NCBI GenBank assembly: GCA_963757125.1
Contig: CAVWQP010000004.1
Location: forward strand, 744,001 to 808,000
DNA: 64,000 bases
Direction: 5' to 3'
Source: CAVVSD01 sp963757125
GTDB taxonomy: Bacteria; Actinomycetota; Thermoleophilia; Solirubrobacterales; Solirubrobacteraceae
Position numbers and translations under genes: made by a program. Positions 8,472 through 16,232 of this stretch are shown piece after piece (within the stretch, counting starts at the first letter, position 1; every line of letters begins with the position of its first letter). Under the pieces are notes generated by a model that saw nothing but the letters and a program-made list of their open reading frames with translations, was not told the origin of the DNA and made no database searches.

Positions 8472-9878
8472 CTACCCGGCGTTCCCCTGCGCCTGCGCCG
8501 GAAGCCGGGTCGCGGCGGCAAGGCCGACGAGAGCGAGCACCGCGAGGACGACCATTGCGATCACGTAGGTCGTGTTGCCCGACGCGAGGTCGGAGACCAG
8601 GATGGTGCCGGCGATCGCCGTCCCGAACGACGAGCCGAGATTGGAGACGCTGCGCGACAGGCCCGAGATCTCGCCCTGCCGTTGCTCGGGGAAGCTGGAT
8701 TGGACGAGGTTGACCGAGGGGGTGAGCATGACGCCGAGGCCAAGCCCGATCAGCAGCAGCCCGGGCACGAAGGCGACGACGCGAGAGGAGGCACCGACCA
8801 GCCCGAGGAGCAGGCCGATTCCGGCCGCGGTGACGACGAAGCCGGCGATGATCAGCGTCCGTTGTGGGCGCCGCTTGGCCAGGCGCTCGGCGGCCAGCGA
8901 CGAGGCGAGGACTCCGAGCGTCGCCGCGGTGAACACGACTCCGGTCTGGATCGCGTTGTAGCCGCGGACAGTCTGCAGGAAGACCGACACCGTGAACGAC
9001 ACACCCATGAGCAACAGCCACTGGATGTTCTGCGTGACCAGTCCGAGGTTCGAGATCCGGTTCTTGAACAGCGCGGTGGACAGCAGCGGCTCCTTGCCGG
9101 CTCGCTCGCGACCGCGGATGTAGAGGAAGAACCACAACAGGAACGCGGCTCCGGTGGCCATCAGCACCACCGTGAGCAGTCCGTTGCGGTCGGCCTGAAG
9201 GATCCCGAACACGAAGAAGAACATGCCGACCGCCGAGAGGAACGCGCCGAACGCATCGAACGGACGCGTCGGGTCGGCTGGGATCGGATCGGACACTCGG
9301 CGGCTGAGCAGCACGATCAGCGCGACCACCACCGCCTGGAAGACGAAGGCGGCCCGCCAACTGATCGCGGTCGTGATCAGCCCGCCGATCAGTGGTCCCG
9401 CGGCGGCGCCGATGCCGCCCATCCCACTGATGACCCCGAACGCGCGGGCACGCGACGTCAGATCGGTGAACCGCAGCGTCGTGAGTATGTACACGGGGGG
9501 AATCAGCAGCGCCGTGCCGACCCCCTCCAAGACGGAGTTGCCCAGGATCAGCACTCCCAGCCCCGGAGAGACCGCGCTCAACAGCGCGCCGACGCCATAG
9601 AGCACCAGGCCCAGTGTGAAACAACGCTTGCGACCCCAGCGATCGGTCAGCTTGCTGCACGGGATCATGAGGATCGCCATGATCAGCAGGAACAGCGTGA
9701 TCGCCGCCTGGACACCCTGAACCGTCGTATCCAGATCCGCCGTGATGTCGGTGATCATCACGTTCATGTTCGAGCCGGCGAAGCTGCAGATGAACTGCGC
9801 GAGCGCGAGCGGCGCAAGGAACCTCCGCCGCTCGAGCGACGAGATCGCAGACGCAGCGTTCTCAGTCACATCCCCCAC
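8472..9878 (-). CDS. MFS transporter, DHA2 (EmrB/QacA) type
   Basis: Drug:H+ antiporter-like permease of 468 residues with 12-14 hydrophobic segments. Loop 2-3 carries the MFS motif A-like KLTDRWGRKRCF. The motif C-like region GGIGAAAGPLIGGLI in helix 5 is typical of exporters. Start GTG 9878 is preceded by a G-rich stretch; a GTG three codons later is also possible. Likely role is proton-driven efflux of a hydrophobic compound; substrate unknown and no regulator is adjacent. Codon use looks less extremely GC-rich than neighbouring genes, which may mean later acquisition. Confidence 0.9.
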   Translation of the reverse strand: MGDVTENAASAISSLERRRFLAPLALAQFICSFAGSNMNVMITDITADLDTTVQGVQAAITLFLLIMAILMIPCSKLTDRWGRKRCFTLGLVLYGVGALLSAVSPGLGVLILGNSVLEGVGTALLIPPVYILTTLRFTDLTSRARAFGVISGMGGIGAAAGPLIGGLITTAISWRAAFVFQAVVVALIVLLSRRVSDPIPADPTRPFDAFGAFLSAVGMFFFVFGILQADRNGLLTVVLMATGAAFLLWFFLYIRGRERAGKEPLLSTALFKNRISNLGLVTQNIQWLLLMGVSFTVSVFLQTVRGYNAIQTGVVFTAATLGVLASSLAAERLAKRRPQRTLIIAGFVVTAAGIGLLLGLVGASSRVVAFVPGLLLIGLGLGVMLTPSVNLVQSSFPEQRQGEISGLSRSVSNLGSSFGTAIAGTILVSDLASGNTTYVIAMVVLAVLALVGLAAATRLPAQAQGNAG

Positions 9879-9935
9879 CCACCGCTAGACAGCGCACGCG
9901 CGAAGCATCCTGGATTCGCATGACTGACGGCGGGG

Positions 9936-10625
9936 TCATCCGTCCTCGCGGTACGCGTCGTGGTAGTTCCACCACCCGATCGACGTCTGCGGATAGCCCT
10001 CGGGCGAGTCCTCCCATTCCTCCTGGCGACCGAGCGCGGTCATGTCCAGGTGGCTCCACGTGTTACCGATGTGCTCGGCGCCGCGGCTGTGGATGAAGTA
10101 GGTGCGGAAGATCCGTTCCCCCTGCCGGATGAACGCGTTGTGGCCGTGCCACTCGTCGACCCCGAAGTCCCTGTCGAAGTCGTCGGTGATCGTGTACCAG
10201 GGGATGAGCTCCCATCCGTGGCGCTCCTTCAGGCCCCGGAGTTCGACCTGGGGTGCGCGGGAGGCGAACGCGAGCGTCGTGTCCCTTGCGTGCAGATGGG
10301 CCGGGTGCGCGACCTGGTCGGCGATCATCGAGCAGCCCAGGCATGCCCGTTCCGGGTACGAGGTGCCGGGTGCGCACGTGGTGACCTCCGGCGCATAGAA
10401 CGCGCGATAGACGATCAGCTGGCGGCGCCCCTCGAACACGTCGAGCAGGCTCACGGGGCCGTCCGGGCCCTCGAAGCGGTACTCCTTCTCCAGCGCCGTC
10501 CACGGCATCCGGCGCCGCTTGGCGGCAAGGGCGTCGTGCGCGCGGGTCATCCTCTTCTCCTCCACCAGCAGCTCCTGGCGGGCGGCCTCCCACTCCTGCG
10601 GCGAGACGACGGGCGGCATCTGCAT
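9936..10625 (-). CDS. DUF899 family protein
   Basis: A 229-residue protein of the DUF899 (thioredoxin-like fold) family: PVVSPQEWEAARQELLVEEK at the N-terminus, EYRFEGPDGPVSLLDVFEGR in the middle, and a C-x2-C motif in ERACLGCSMIADQ. Start ATG 10625 has an excellent GAGGAGGA ribosome site six bases upstream. Members are cytosolic with no established reaction; the CxxC suggests redox chemistry, which is inference. It is separated from the MFS gene by only ~57 bases and may be co-transcribed with it. Confidence 0.85.
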   Translation of the reverse strand: MQMPPVVSPQEWEAARQELLVEEKRMTRAHDALAAKRRRMPWTALEKEYRFEGPDGPVSLLDVFEGRRQLIVYRAFYAPEVTTCAPGTSYPERACLGCSMIADQVAHPAHLHARDTTLAFASRAPQVELRGLKERHGWELIPWYTITDDFDRDFGVDEWHGHNAFIRQGERIFRTYFIHSRGAEHIGNTWSHLDMTALGRQEEWEDSPEGYPQTSIGWWNYHDAYREDG

Positions 10626-10804
10626 CAGGTCCTCCTCGAGACGGCGACGGGCATCTCGTCAAGAAGTTCCACCCCCTGTCCAGCCGGGACGTGACGGATC
10701 GGTCTCGCTTTTCTCCGCGGACCTGCCAAGCTGACTGCACGCTTCGGGTTCTCAGCTTCTCCTCCCAATGCGCAACGCACGAGAGAAGCGAGAGAGGGGA
10801 CCTC

Positions 10805-11185
10805 GTGTCCTCACGCAACACGGAACCGCAGGCGCCGTCCGGACTGGACGTCGAGACCCGGACGAACCGTCGGACCGCGTTGGTCGCGCTCAGCGGCGAG
10901 CTCGACCTCGTCAGCGTGAGCAAGGTGGCCGAGGTGCTGTCCGACCTCGAGCCGGGTGGAAGCGGCATTCGGCACCTCGTGCTGGACCTGCGAGGCTTGA
11001 CGTTCATCGACGTTCCCGGGTTGCGCGAGCTGATCACGCAGAGCGAGTTCGCCCGCGGCAACCGCCACAACCTGGCGGTGGTCAGCGACACGCCGGCCAT
11101 CAACCGCGTCCTGAGGCTCACCGGGGTCGACGAGCACCTCGTGCTCGTCGACGATCCCGACGATCTCGTTCCGCCGCCGCTCTAG
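10805..11185 (+). CDS. STAS domain protein (anti-sigma factor antagonist-like)
   Basis: Single STAS domain of 126 residues. Start GTG 10805 is chosen because GAGAGGGGA lies just upstream. The core strands and helix are visible: ALVALSGELDLVSV, HLVLDLRGLTFIDVPGLREL and NLAVVSDTPAINRVLRLTGV. In SpoIIAA/RsbV-type antagonists the segment after the Asp is D-S-[ST]-G and its Ser is phosphorylated. Here it reads D-V-P-G, so the usual phosphorylation site is absent. It may be a constitutively active antagonist or a structural STAS partner. No anti-sigma kinase is nearby. Confidence 0.85.
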   Translation: MSSRNTEPQAPSGLDVETRTNRRTALVALSGELDLVSVSKVAEVLSDLEPGGSGIRHLVLDLRGLTFIDVPGLRELITQSEFARGNRHNLAVVSDTPAINRVLRLTGVDEHLVLVDDPDDLVPPPL

Positions 11186-11212
11186 CTTTCGGCGCCGGGG
11201 CTTCGGAGGGAA

Positions 11213-11287
11213 TGGGCGGTGCGCGGCTCGAACGCGCGACCTCCTGCTTGTAAGGCAGGCGCTCTGACCAAGCTGAGCTAACCGCCC
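11213..11287 (-). tRNA. tRNA-Val (anticodon TAC)
   Basis: Cloverleaf on the minus strand. The acceptor stem pairs GGGCGGT with ACCGCCC, the anticodon stem pairs CCTGC with GCAGG around loop CTTACAA (anticodon TAC), and the T-loop is GTTCGAG within GCGCG/CGCGC. CCA is not encoded. Confidence 0.95.
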
Positions 11288-11323
11288 CCGCCGAGATGCT
11301 AGGGCTCTGCGAGCATCCCGGCC

Positions 11324-12076
11324 ATGGATCTGGGTCTCACTGGCAGGGTGGCGCTGGTCACCGGCGCATCGCAGGGAATCGGCCGCGCGATCGCGGCCGA
11401 GCTGGCCGCCGAGGGCGCGCGCGTCGCGGTGTCCTCGCGCTCGCGCGAGCGCATCGAGGAGGCCGCGGCGGAGATCGGCGCCGAGCCGTTCGTGCACGAC
11501 GCCGCGGACCTCGACGCGGTGCCGGCGCTGCTGGCCGGCGTCGAGGAGCGGCTCGGCGGGCCGGTCGAGATCCTCATCACCAACAGCGGCGGCCCGCCCG
11601 CGGACCCGGACCCGCTCTCGTTCAGCCGCGACCAGTGGGAGGCGGCCCACCGGACGCTGCTGCTCGGCCCTGTCACGCTCATCGAGCACGCGCTGCCCGC
11701 GATGCGCGAGCGCGGCTGGGGCCGGATCGTCGCGGTGTCGTCGTCGAGCGTGCGCGAGCCGATCCCCGAGATCGTGCTGTCCAACGCCCACCGGTCGGGG
11801 CTGCTGGCCACGTTCCGGACGATCGCGCGCTCGGTGGCGGCCGACGGCGTGACGCTGAACTCGCTCCTGACGGGCCAGATCGCGACGGAGCGGCTCTTCT
11901 CCCTGCGCGGCGGCCGCGAGGCGGCGGAGCGGCTGGCGGCCGAGGCCGTGCCTGCCGGGCGCGCCGGCGAGCCGGAGGAGATGGCGGCGGCGGCGGCGTT
12001 CCTGTGCTCGACGCGGGCGTCGTACATCACGGGCGAGGCGATCCGGATCGACGGGGGGCTGTCGCGTGCCGTCTAG
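11324..12076 (+). CDS. SDR family oxidoreductase lacking the YxxxK pair
   Basis: Short-chain dehydrogenase/reductase fold of 250 residues. The NAD(P)-binding motif TGASQGIGRAIA is at ~15-26, the N-S-G-G equivalent of NNAG is in ITNSGGPPADPD, and the catalytic-Ser region is VSSSSVREP. Where Y-x-x-x-K is expected the sequence reads S-N-A-H-R. The protein therefore belongs to the FabG-annotated branch without the classical catalytic Tyr/Lys, and its reaction cannot be assumed to be ketoacyl-ACP reduction. Its TAG overlaps the GTG of the next SDR by 11 bases, giving a coupled pair. Confidence 0.9.
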   Translation: MDLGLTGRVALVTGASQGIGRAIAAELAAEGARVAVSSRSRERIEEAAAEIGAEPFVHDAADLDAVPALLAGVEERLGGPVEILITNSGGPPADPDPLSFSRDQWEAAHRTLLLGPVTLIEHALPAMRERGWGRIVAVSSSSVREPIPEIVLSNAHRSGLLATFRTIARSVAADGVTLNSLLTGQIATERLFSLRGGREAAERLAAEAVPAGRAGEPEEMAAAAAFLCSTRASYITGEAIRIDGGLSRAV

Positions 12077-12791
12077 CGGGGACGAGGGCGCCACGCGACG
12101 CGTGGTGGTCACCGGGGGCGCCTCGGGCATCGGAGCTGCGATCGTCGCCCGCCACCGGAGGGCGGGGGACCAGGTGGTCGTGCTCGACCGCACGCCGGTC
12201 GAGGACGGATCGTCGGTCCGCGCCGACGTCGCCGATCACGAGGACGCGAGGTCCGCCGTCGACCGCGCGGCAGAGCTCATGGGCGGCCTGGACGTGCTCG
12301 TCTGCTCTGCGGGCATCCACGGCGAGGCGAGCGTCCTCGACACGTCCCCGGAGGACTGGGACCGCATCTTCGGGGTGAACGTCCGCGGCGTGTACTCGTG
12401 CGCGCAGGCGGCCATCCCGCACATGCTGGACGCGGGCGGCGGCGCGATCGTCGCGATCGCCTCGCAGCACGGTCTCGTCGGGTTCGCGAACTCGGCCGCC
12501 TACTGCGCGTCGAAGGCGGCGGTCATCAACCTCGTGCGCTGCCTCGCCATCGACCACGGTGCGCAGGGCATCCGGGCGAACGCGGTCTGCCCCGGCCCCA
12601 CGCAGACGCCGATGCTCGGGTTCCTCGACGAGGATCCCGCCGCGCGGGAGTGGCTCATGCAGCAGCAGCTCAACGGGCGGTTCGTGCAGCCGGAGGAGGT
12701 CGCAGACCTCGCCTTCTTCCTGGGGTCGGGCGCGGCGCCGTCGATCCTCGGCACGAGCGTCGTCATCGACGGCGGGTACATCGCACGCTGA
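12066..12791 (+). CDS. classical SDR family oxidoreductase
   Basis: Short-chain dehydrogenase of 241 residues with the complete classical motif set: TGGASGIGAAIV (glycine-rich cofactor loop), CSAGIHG (NAG-like), SQHGLVGFANSAAYCASKAA (catalytic Ser, Tyr and Lys, with YCASK) and the PG motif NAVCPGPTQTPM. It is probably an NAD(P)-dependent alcohol dehydrogenase or ketoreductase of a small-molecule pathway; substrate unknown. Start GTG 12066 overlaps the end of the previous SDR. A cyclase-family hydrolase follows within 60 bases, so the three genes look like one catabolic cassette. Confidence 0.92.
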   Translation: MPSSGDEGATRRVVVTGGASGIGAAIVARHRRAGDQVVVLDRTPVEDGSSVRADVADHEDARSAVDRAAELMGGLDVLVCSAGIHGEASVLDTSPEDWDRIFGVNVRGVYSCAQAAIPHMLDAGGGAIVAIASQHGLVGFANSAAYCASKAAVINLVRCLAIDHGAQGIRANAVCPGPTQTPMLGFLDEDPAAREWLMQQQLNGRFVQPEEVADLAFFLGSGAAPSILGTSVVIDGGYIAR

Positions 12792-12850
12792 TCCCGGCGG
12801 GGATCTATCGTTCGCCCTCGCGAATGTCCGACATTGGGGAGGGCTTGTCG

Positions 12851-13822
12851 ATGGAGAGCAGCGAGAAGGACCCCGAGCTGGTTCCGGAGGCCATCTTCGA
12901 GAAGGACGGCCTGAAGGTCTCGAAAAGCCCGTGGGGCCCGCAGGACGAGATCGGCCGCCTGAACTGGATCACCCCGGAGCGGCGCGGGTCCATCCTCGAG
13001 CACCTGAGCGGGGCGCACGTCTTCGACCTGAACGTCGACTACTTCATCAACATGCCCTCGTGGGTCGGCGCCGGCGACCCGACGTACGCGGCGTGGATGA
13101 CGCACACGCCGCAGGGGTCCGTGAACGACGACGCGACCGGCTCCGGAGCCGAGGTCCACGAGTCGTACTCGTACTGCGGCGACGCGATCCAGATGTACAC
13201 GCACTGCGGCACGCACATCGACACGCTGAACCATGTCGGACATCACGGGACCTTCTGGAACGGCTGGACGCCCGATCGCGATCTCGGCAGCCGCGTCTGG
13301 AACAAGGGCGGAGCGGAGAACTACCCGCCCGTGATCTCGCGCGGCGTCCTGCTCGACGTGGCGGGGATGCACGGGGTCGACCAGCTCGAGCCCGGCTACG
13401 CGATCACCCCGAAGGACCTCCAGGACACCGTGAAGCGCCAGGGCGTCGAGCTGCGCAAGGGCGACGTGGTGCTGTTCCGCTCGGGCCGGATGCAGTCCTG
13501 GCCGGACGTCGAGGAGTACCTGCGCGACTCCGCCGGGATCAACCTGGACTCCGCGAAGTGGCTCTGCGAGGAGGCCGGCGCGATGTGCATCGGCGGCGAC
13601 AACATCACCTGCGAGGTGATGCCGCCCGACGTGCCGGACTCCTTCCTCCCGGTCCACGCCTACATGTGCTCGACCGCCGGCGCGCAGATCATGGAGGTCG
13701 TGAACATGGAGGAGATCGCGGCGGAGAAGCAGTACGAGTTCGCGTTCCTCGGCTTCCCGCTGCGGCTGCGTGGCGCGACGGGCGCGCCGATGCCGGCGTA
13801 CGCGGTCCCGCTGAAGGACTAG
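12851..13822 (+). CDS. cyclase family protein (kynurenine formamidase-like)
   Basis: Metal-dependent hydrolase of the cyclase/KynB superfamily, 323 residues. The signature region reads HCGTHIDTLNHVGHHG (about residues 118-133). This matches HxGTHxDxPxH except that the Pro is Leu, so the metal ligands are kept. GDVVLFRSGR and the late EVMPPDVPDSFLPVH also fit the family. Start ATG 12851 is preferred over ATG 12824 because GGGGAGGG lies eight bases before it. The family hydrolyses or cyclises acid/amide substrates. Position after two SDRs suggests the same pathway; substrate unknown. Confidence 0.9.
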   Translation: MESSEKDPELVPEAIFEKDGLKVSKSPWGPQDEIGRLNWITPERRGSILEHLSGAHVFDLNVDYFINMPSWVGAGDPTYAAWMTHTPQGSVNDDATGSGAEVHESYSYCGDAIQMYTHCGTHIDTLNHVGHHGTFWNGWTPDRDLGSRVWNKGGAENYPPVISRGVLLDVAGMHGVDQLEPGYAITPKDLQDTVKRQGVELRKGDVVLFRSGRMQSWPDVEEYLRDSAGINLDSAKWLCEEAGAMCIGGDNITCEVMPPDVPDSFLPVHAYMCSTAGAQIMEVVNMEEIAAEKQYEFAFLGFPLRLRGATGAPMPAYAVPLKD

Positions 13823-13845
13823 CCGTACACTGGATCCAGTTCCGC

Positions 13846-13918
13846 GCCCCCATGGTCTAGCGGTCATGACGCCGCCCTTTCACGGCGGAAATCGCGGGTT
13901 CGAATCCCGCTGGGGGTA
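13846..13918 (+). tRNA. tRNA-Glu (anticodon TTC)
   Basis: Acceptor GCCCCCA pairs with TGGGGGT. The anticodon stem CCGCC/GGCGG encloses CTTTCAC (anticodon TTC), and the T-arm is GCGGG-TTCGAAT-CCCGC. No encoded CCA. Confidence 0.96.
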
Positions 13919-13950
13919 CTGCAGTCCGACGCCGGCCTTGCGCGCGCCCT

Positions 13951-14022
13951 GGGCCGTTAGCTCAATGGCAGAGCGCGAGGCTTTTAACCTCTGAGATCTG
14001 GGTTCGAGTCCCAGGCGGCCCA
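13951..14022 (+). tRNA. tRNA-Lys (anticodon TTT)
   Basis: Acceptor GGGCCGT pairs with GCGGCCC (one G-T wobble). The anticodon loop is CTTTTAA and the T-arm is CTGGG-TTCGAGT-CCCAG. It follows tRNA-Glu by 32 bases on the same strand, so they may share a transcript. No encoded CCA. Confidence 0.95.
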
Positions 14023-14056
14023 TCCCGCGCGCACGAGCGGCGTTGCGCCATTCGAC

Positions 14057-14138
14057 ACTTGCCGTCCGCCTGTCAAATGCGGCAAGTCAAGCGCGTTCGA
14101 CGTTCACAGGCCGGCTGTCGAACCTCCGTAACGCGGAG
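14057..14138 (+). promoter_or_regulatory. cluster of inverted repeats upstream of the fab operon
   Basis: Three inverted repeats sit in the ~140 bases between tRNA-Lys and fabD: ACTTGCCG (14057-14064) with CGGCAAGT (14080-14087), GTTCGAC (14095-14101) with GTCGAAC (14117-14123), and CTCCG (14124-14128) with CGGAG (14134-14138). The first two have operator-like arms of 7-8 bp. They are candidates for a fatty-acid regulator site, possibly for the TetR-family protein encoded after fabF. No clear -35/-10 pair is seen. Confidence 0.45.
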
Positions 14139-14165
14139 TCCGGTGCGGGGTCCCTCCACCGAAGA

Positions 14166-14990
14166 ATGGCCTCCGAGACGCCCACAGCAGTCCTCTTCCC
14201 CGGCCAGGGCAGCCATGCGCACGGCATGGACGAGCCCTGGCGCGGCTCGCGCGCCTTCGAGGAAGGCCTCGCGCTCCTCGACTTCGACCCCTTCAGTCGC
14301 ATCGACGAGGGCACGCGCTACCAGCAGCCCGCGCTGTTCCTGTGCAGCGTCGCCGCCTGGGAGGCCCGCGACGGCGAGCCCCCCGTCGCCGGCGCCGGGC
14401 ACTCGCTCGGCGAGTACGCCGCGCTCGTCGCCGCCGGCGCGCTGCGCTTCGAGGACGGGCTCCGGCTCGTCGACGTCCGCGCCGCCGCGATGGCGACCGC
14501 CTCGACGGCGACCCCGAGCGGCATGATCGCGATGCTCCGCGCCGACGCGGCGGACGTCGCCCGGCTCGCCGAGGAGTGCGGCGCCCACGTCGCCAACGAC
14601 AACGCGCCCGGCCAGGTCGTCGTCGCAGGCACGAAGGAGGCGCTGGCCGAGGTCGAGCGCCGCGCCGACGAGATCGGGGCCCGCGCCCGCACGCTCGACG
14701 TCTCCGGCGCCTTCCACACGCCGCTCATGGCCCCCGCCGCCGACGCGCTGGCCGCCGCGATCGCCGACGTCGAGGTCGCCGTCCCCTCCTTCCCCGTGAT
14801 CTCCAACAGCACGGTGGAGCCGTTCGAGGACGTCCGCGCCGAGCTCGTCGCGAACCTCCTCCGGCCCGTCCGCTTCCGCGAGACGCTCATGGCGCTCGCC
14901 GACCGGGGGGTCGAGACGTTCGAGGAGGTCGGGCCGGGCACCGTGCTCACGGGCCTGGTGAAGCGCACCGTGCAGAGGGCGGCAGCATGA
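14166..14990 (+). CDS. fabD: malonyl-CoA:ACP transacylase
   Basis: Transfers malonyl from CoA to ACP to supply fatty-acid elongation. 274 residues from ATG 14166. The reading frame is open further 5' but that part covers the operator-like repeats. LFPGQGSHAHGM is the N-terminal family motif, nucleophile S80 lies in GAGHSLGEYAAL, and the later conserved GAFHTPLM supplies the His. The protein is somewhat shorter than the usual ~310 residues. Its TGA overlaps the fabH ATG (ATGA). First gene of fabD-fabH-acpP-fabF, the classical actinobacterial FAS-II order. Confidence 0.93.
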   Translation: MASETPTAVLFPGQGSHAHGMDEPWRGSRAFEEGLALLDFDPFSRIDEGTRYQQPALFLCSVAAWEARDGEPPVAGAGHSLGEYAALVAAGALRFEDGLRLVDVRAAAMATASTATPSGMIAMLRADAADVARLAEECGAHVANDNAPGQVVVAGTKEALAEVERRADEIGARARTLDVSGAFHTPLMAPAADALAAAIADVEVAVPSFPVISNSTVEPFEDVRAELVANLLRPVRFRETLMALADRGVETFEEVGPGTVLTGLVKRTVQRAAA

Positions 14991-15985
14991 AGGCAGGCAT
15001 CTCCGGCGTGGGCAGCGCGCTGCCCGGCCTCGTCATCACGAACGAGGACCTCGCGAGCCACCTCGACACGAACGACGAGTGGATCTTCCGCCGCACCGGC
15101 ATCCGGGCACGTCGCCGGATGCGGGAGGGCGAGGACGTCACGACGCTCGCCGTCGCCGCCTGCGCCGACGCGCTGGCCGACGCCGGCCGCGCCGCCGAGG
15201 ACGTCGACGCGATCATCATCAGCACGATCACGCCCGACTACCTGACGCCGGGCCTCGCGCCGCTCGTCGCGGACCGGCTCGGCGCCCTGCGGGCGAGCTC
15301 GGTCGACATCAACGCGGCGTGCGTCGGCTTCCTCCACGGGCTCGACCAGGCCGCCGCGCTCATCGAGTCCGGGCGCGCGAGCCTCGTCCTGGTCTGCGGT
15401 GCCGAGGGGCTCAGCCGCATCACCGACCACAACGACCGCTCGACCGCCGTGCTGCTCGGCGACGGCGCCGGCGCGGTCGCCGTGACGGCCGGCGACTACG
15501 ACCTCGGGCTGCCGCCCTTCCAGCTCGGGACCGACGGCGCGCAGGCGGGCCTGCTGTACGTGGACCAGGACAAGCGCGTGCTGCACATGCGCGGCGCCGA
15601 GGTCTACCGGCACGCGGTCGCCCGCATGGTCGAGGCGACCGAGACGGCGCTGCGCTCCGCCGAGCTCGCGATCGACGACATCGACCTGTTCGTTCCGCAC
15701 CAGGCCAACGCTCGTATCATCGAGGCCGCCGCTGACCGGCTCGGCATCCCCCGGGACCGGATCTCCTTCCACGTGCAGGAGGTCGCCAACACCTCCAGCG
15801 CGTCCATCCCGCTCGCGCTCCATCAGGCCGAGCGGTCGGGCGTCCTGCACCCGGGCGACACCGTCGCGCTCGCCGCCTTCGGGGCCGGCTTCGTGTGGGG
15901 CGCCGGTGTGGCGACGTGGAAGGAGGAGCTGCTCACCACCACCGTTCGACACATGAGGAGACCAGAACATGCCCGAGCTGACTGA
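14987..15985 (+). CDS. fabH: beta-ketoacyl-ACP synthase III
   Basis: Starts fatty-acid synthesis by condensing an acyl-CoA primer with malonyl-ACP. 332 residues with the thiolase fold. The catalytic triad is visible: C112 in NAACVGF, His in FVPHQANARI and Asn in EVANTSSASIP. The start overlaps the stop of fabD. The last ~17 bases overlap the acpP start, so the C-terminal tail (MRRPEHARAD) contains the acpP ribosome site. Confidence 0.95.
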   Translation: MKAGISGVGSALPGLVITNEDLASHLDTNDEWIFRRTGIRARRRMREGEDVTTLAVAACADALADAGRAAEDVDAIIISTITPDYLTPGLAPLVADRLGALRASSVDINAACVGFLHGLDQAAALIESGRASLVLVCGAEGLSRITDHNDRSTAVLLGDGAGAVAVTAGDYDLGLPPFQLGTDGAQAGLLYVDQDKRVLHMRGAEVYRHAVARMVEATETALRSAELAIDDIDLFVPHQANARIIEAAADRLGIPRDRISFHVQEVANTSSASIPLALHQAERSGVLHPGDTVALAAFGAGFVWGAGVATWKEELLTTTVRHMRRPEHARAD

Positions 15986-16232
15986 AGACCAGGTTCTCGA
16001 GCGCATCCGCGAGGAGCTCGCCGCCATCAAGGTGCCGGATGCCGAGTCCGCGACGATGGACAGCACCTGGGGCGACCTCGACGTCGACTCGCTCGATCTC
16101 GTCGAGCTCGTCAAGGCGCTCGAGGACGAGTACGGCATCCAGATCGCCGATGAGGAGCTCAAGCCGATCGCGACCGTCGGCGACGCGGTGCGCCTGACGC
16201 TGCGGCTGAGTTCCGAGGGCGCGACCGCCTGA
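15969..16232 (+). CDS. acpP: acyl carrier protein
   Basis: Carrier of the growing acyl chain, 87 residues and acidic. The phosphopantetheine attachment site is S41 in DLDVDSLDLVEL. ATG 15969 is preceded by GAGGAGACC. It overlaps fabH upstream, and its TGA shares bases with the fabF ATG (TGATG). A long helix-1 and a conserved DEELKPIATVGDAV segment agree with FAS-II ACPs. Confidence 0.96.
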   Translation: MPELTEDQVLERIREELAAIKVPDAESATMDSTWGDLDVDSLDLVELVKALEDEYGIQIADEELKPIATVGDAVRLTLRLSSEGATA

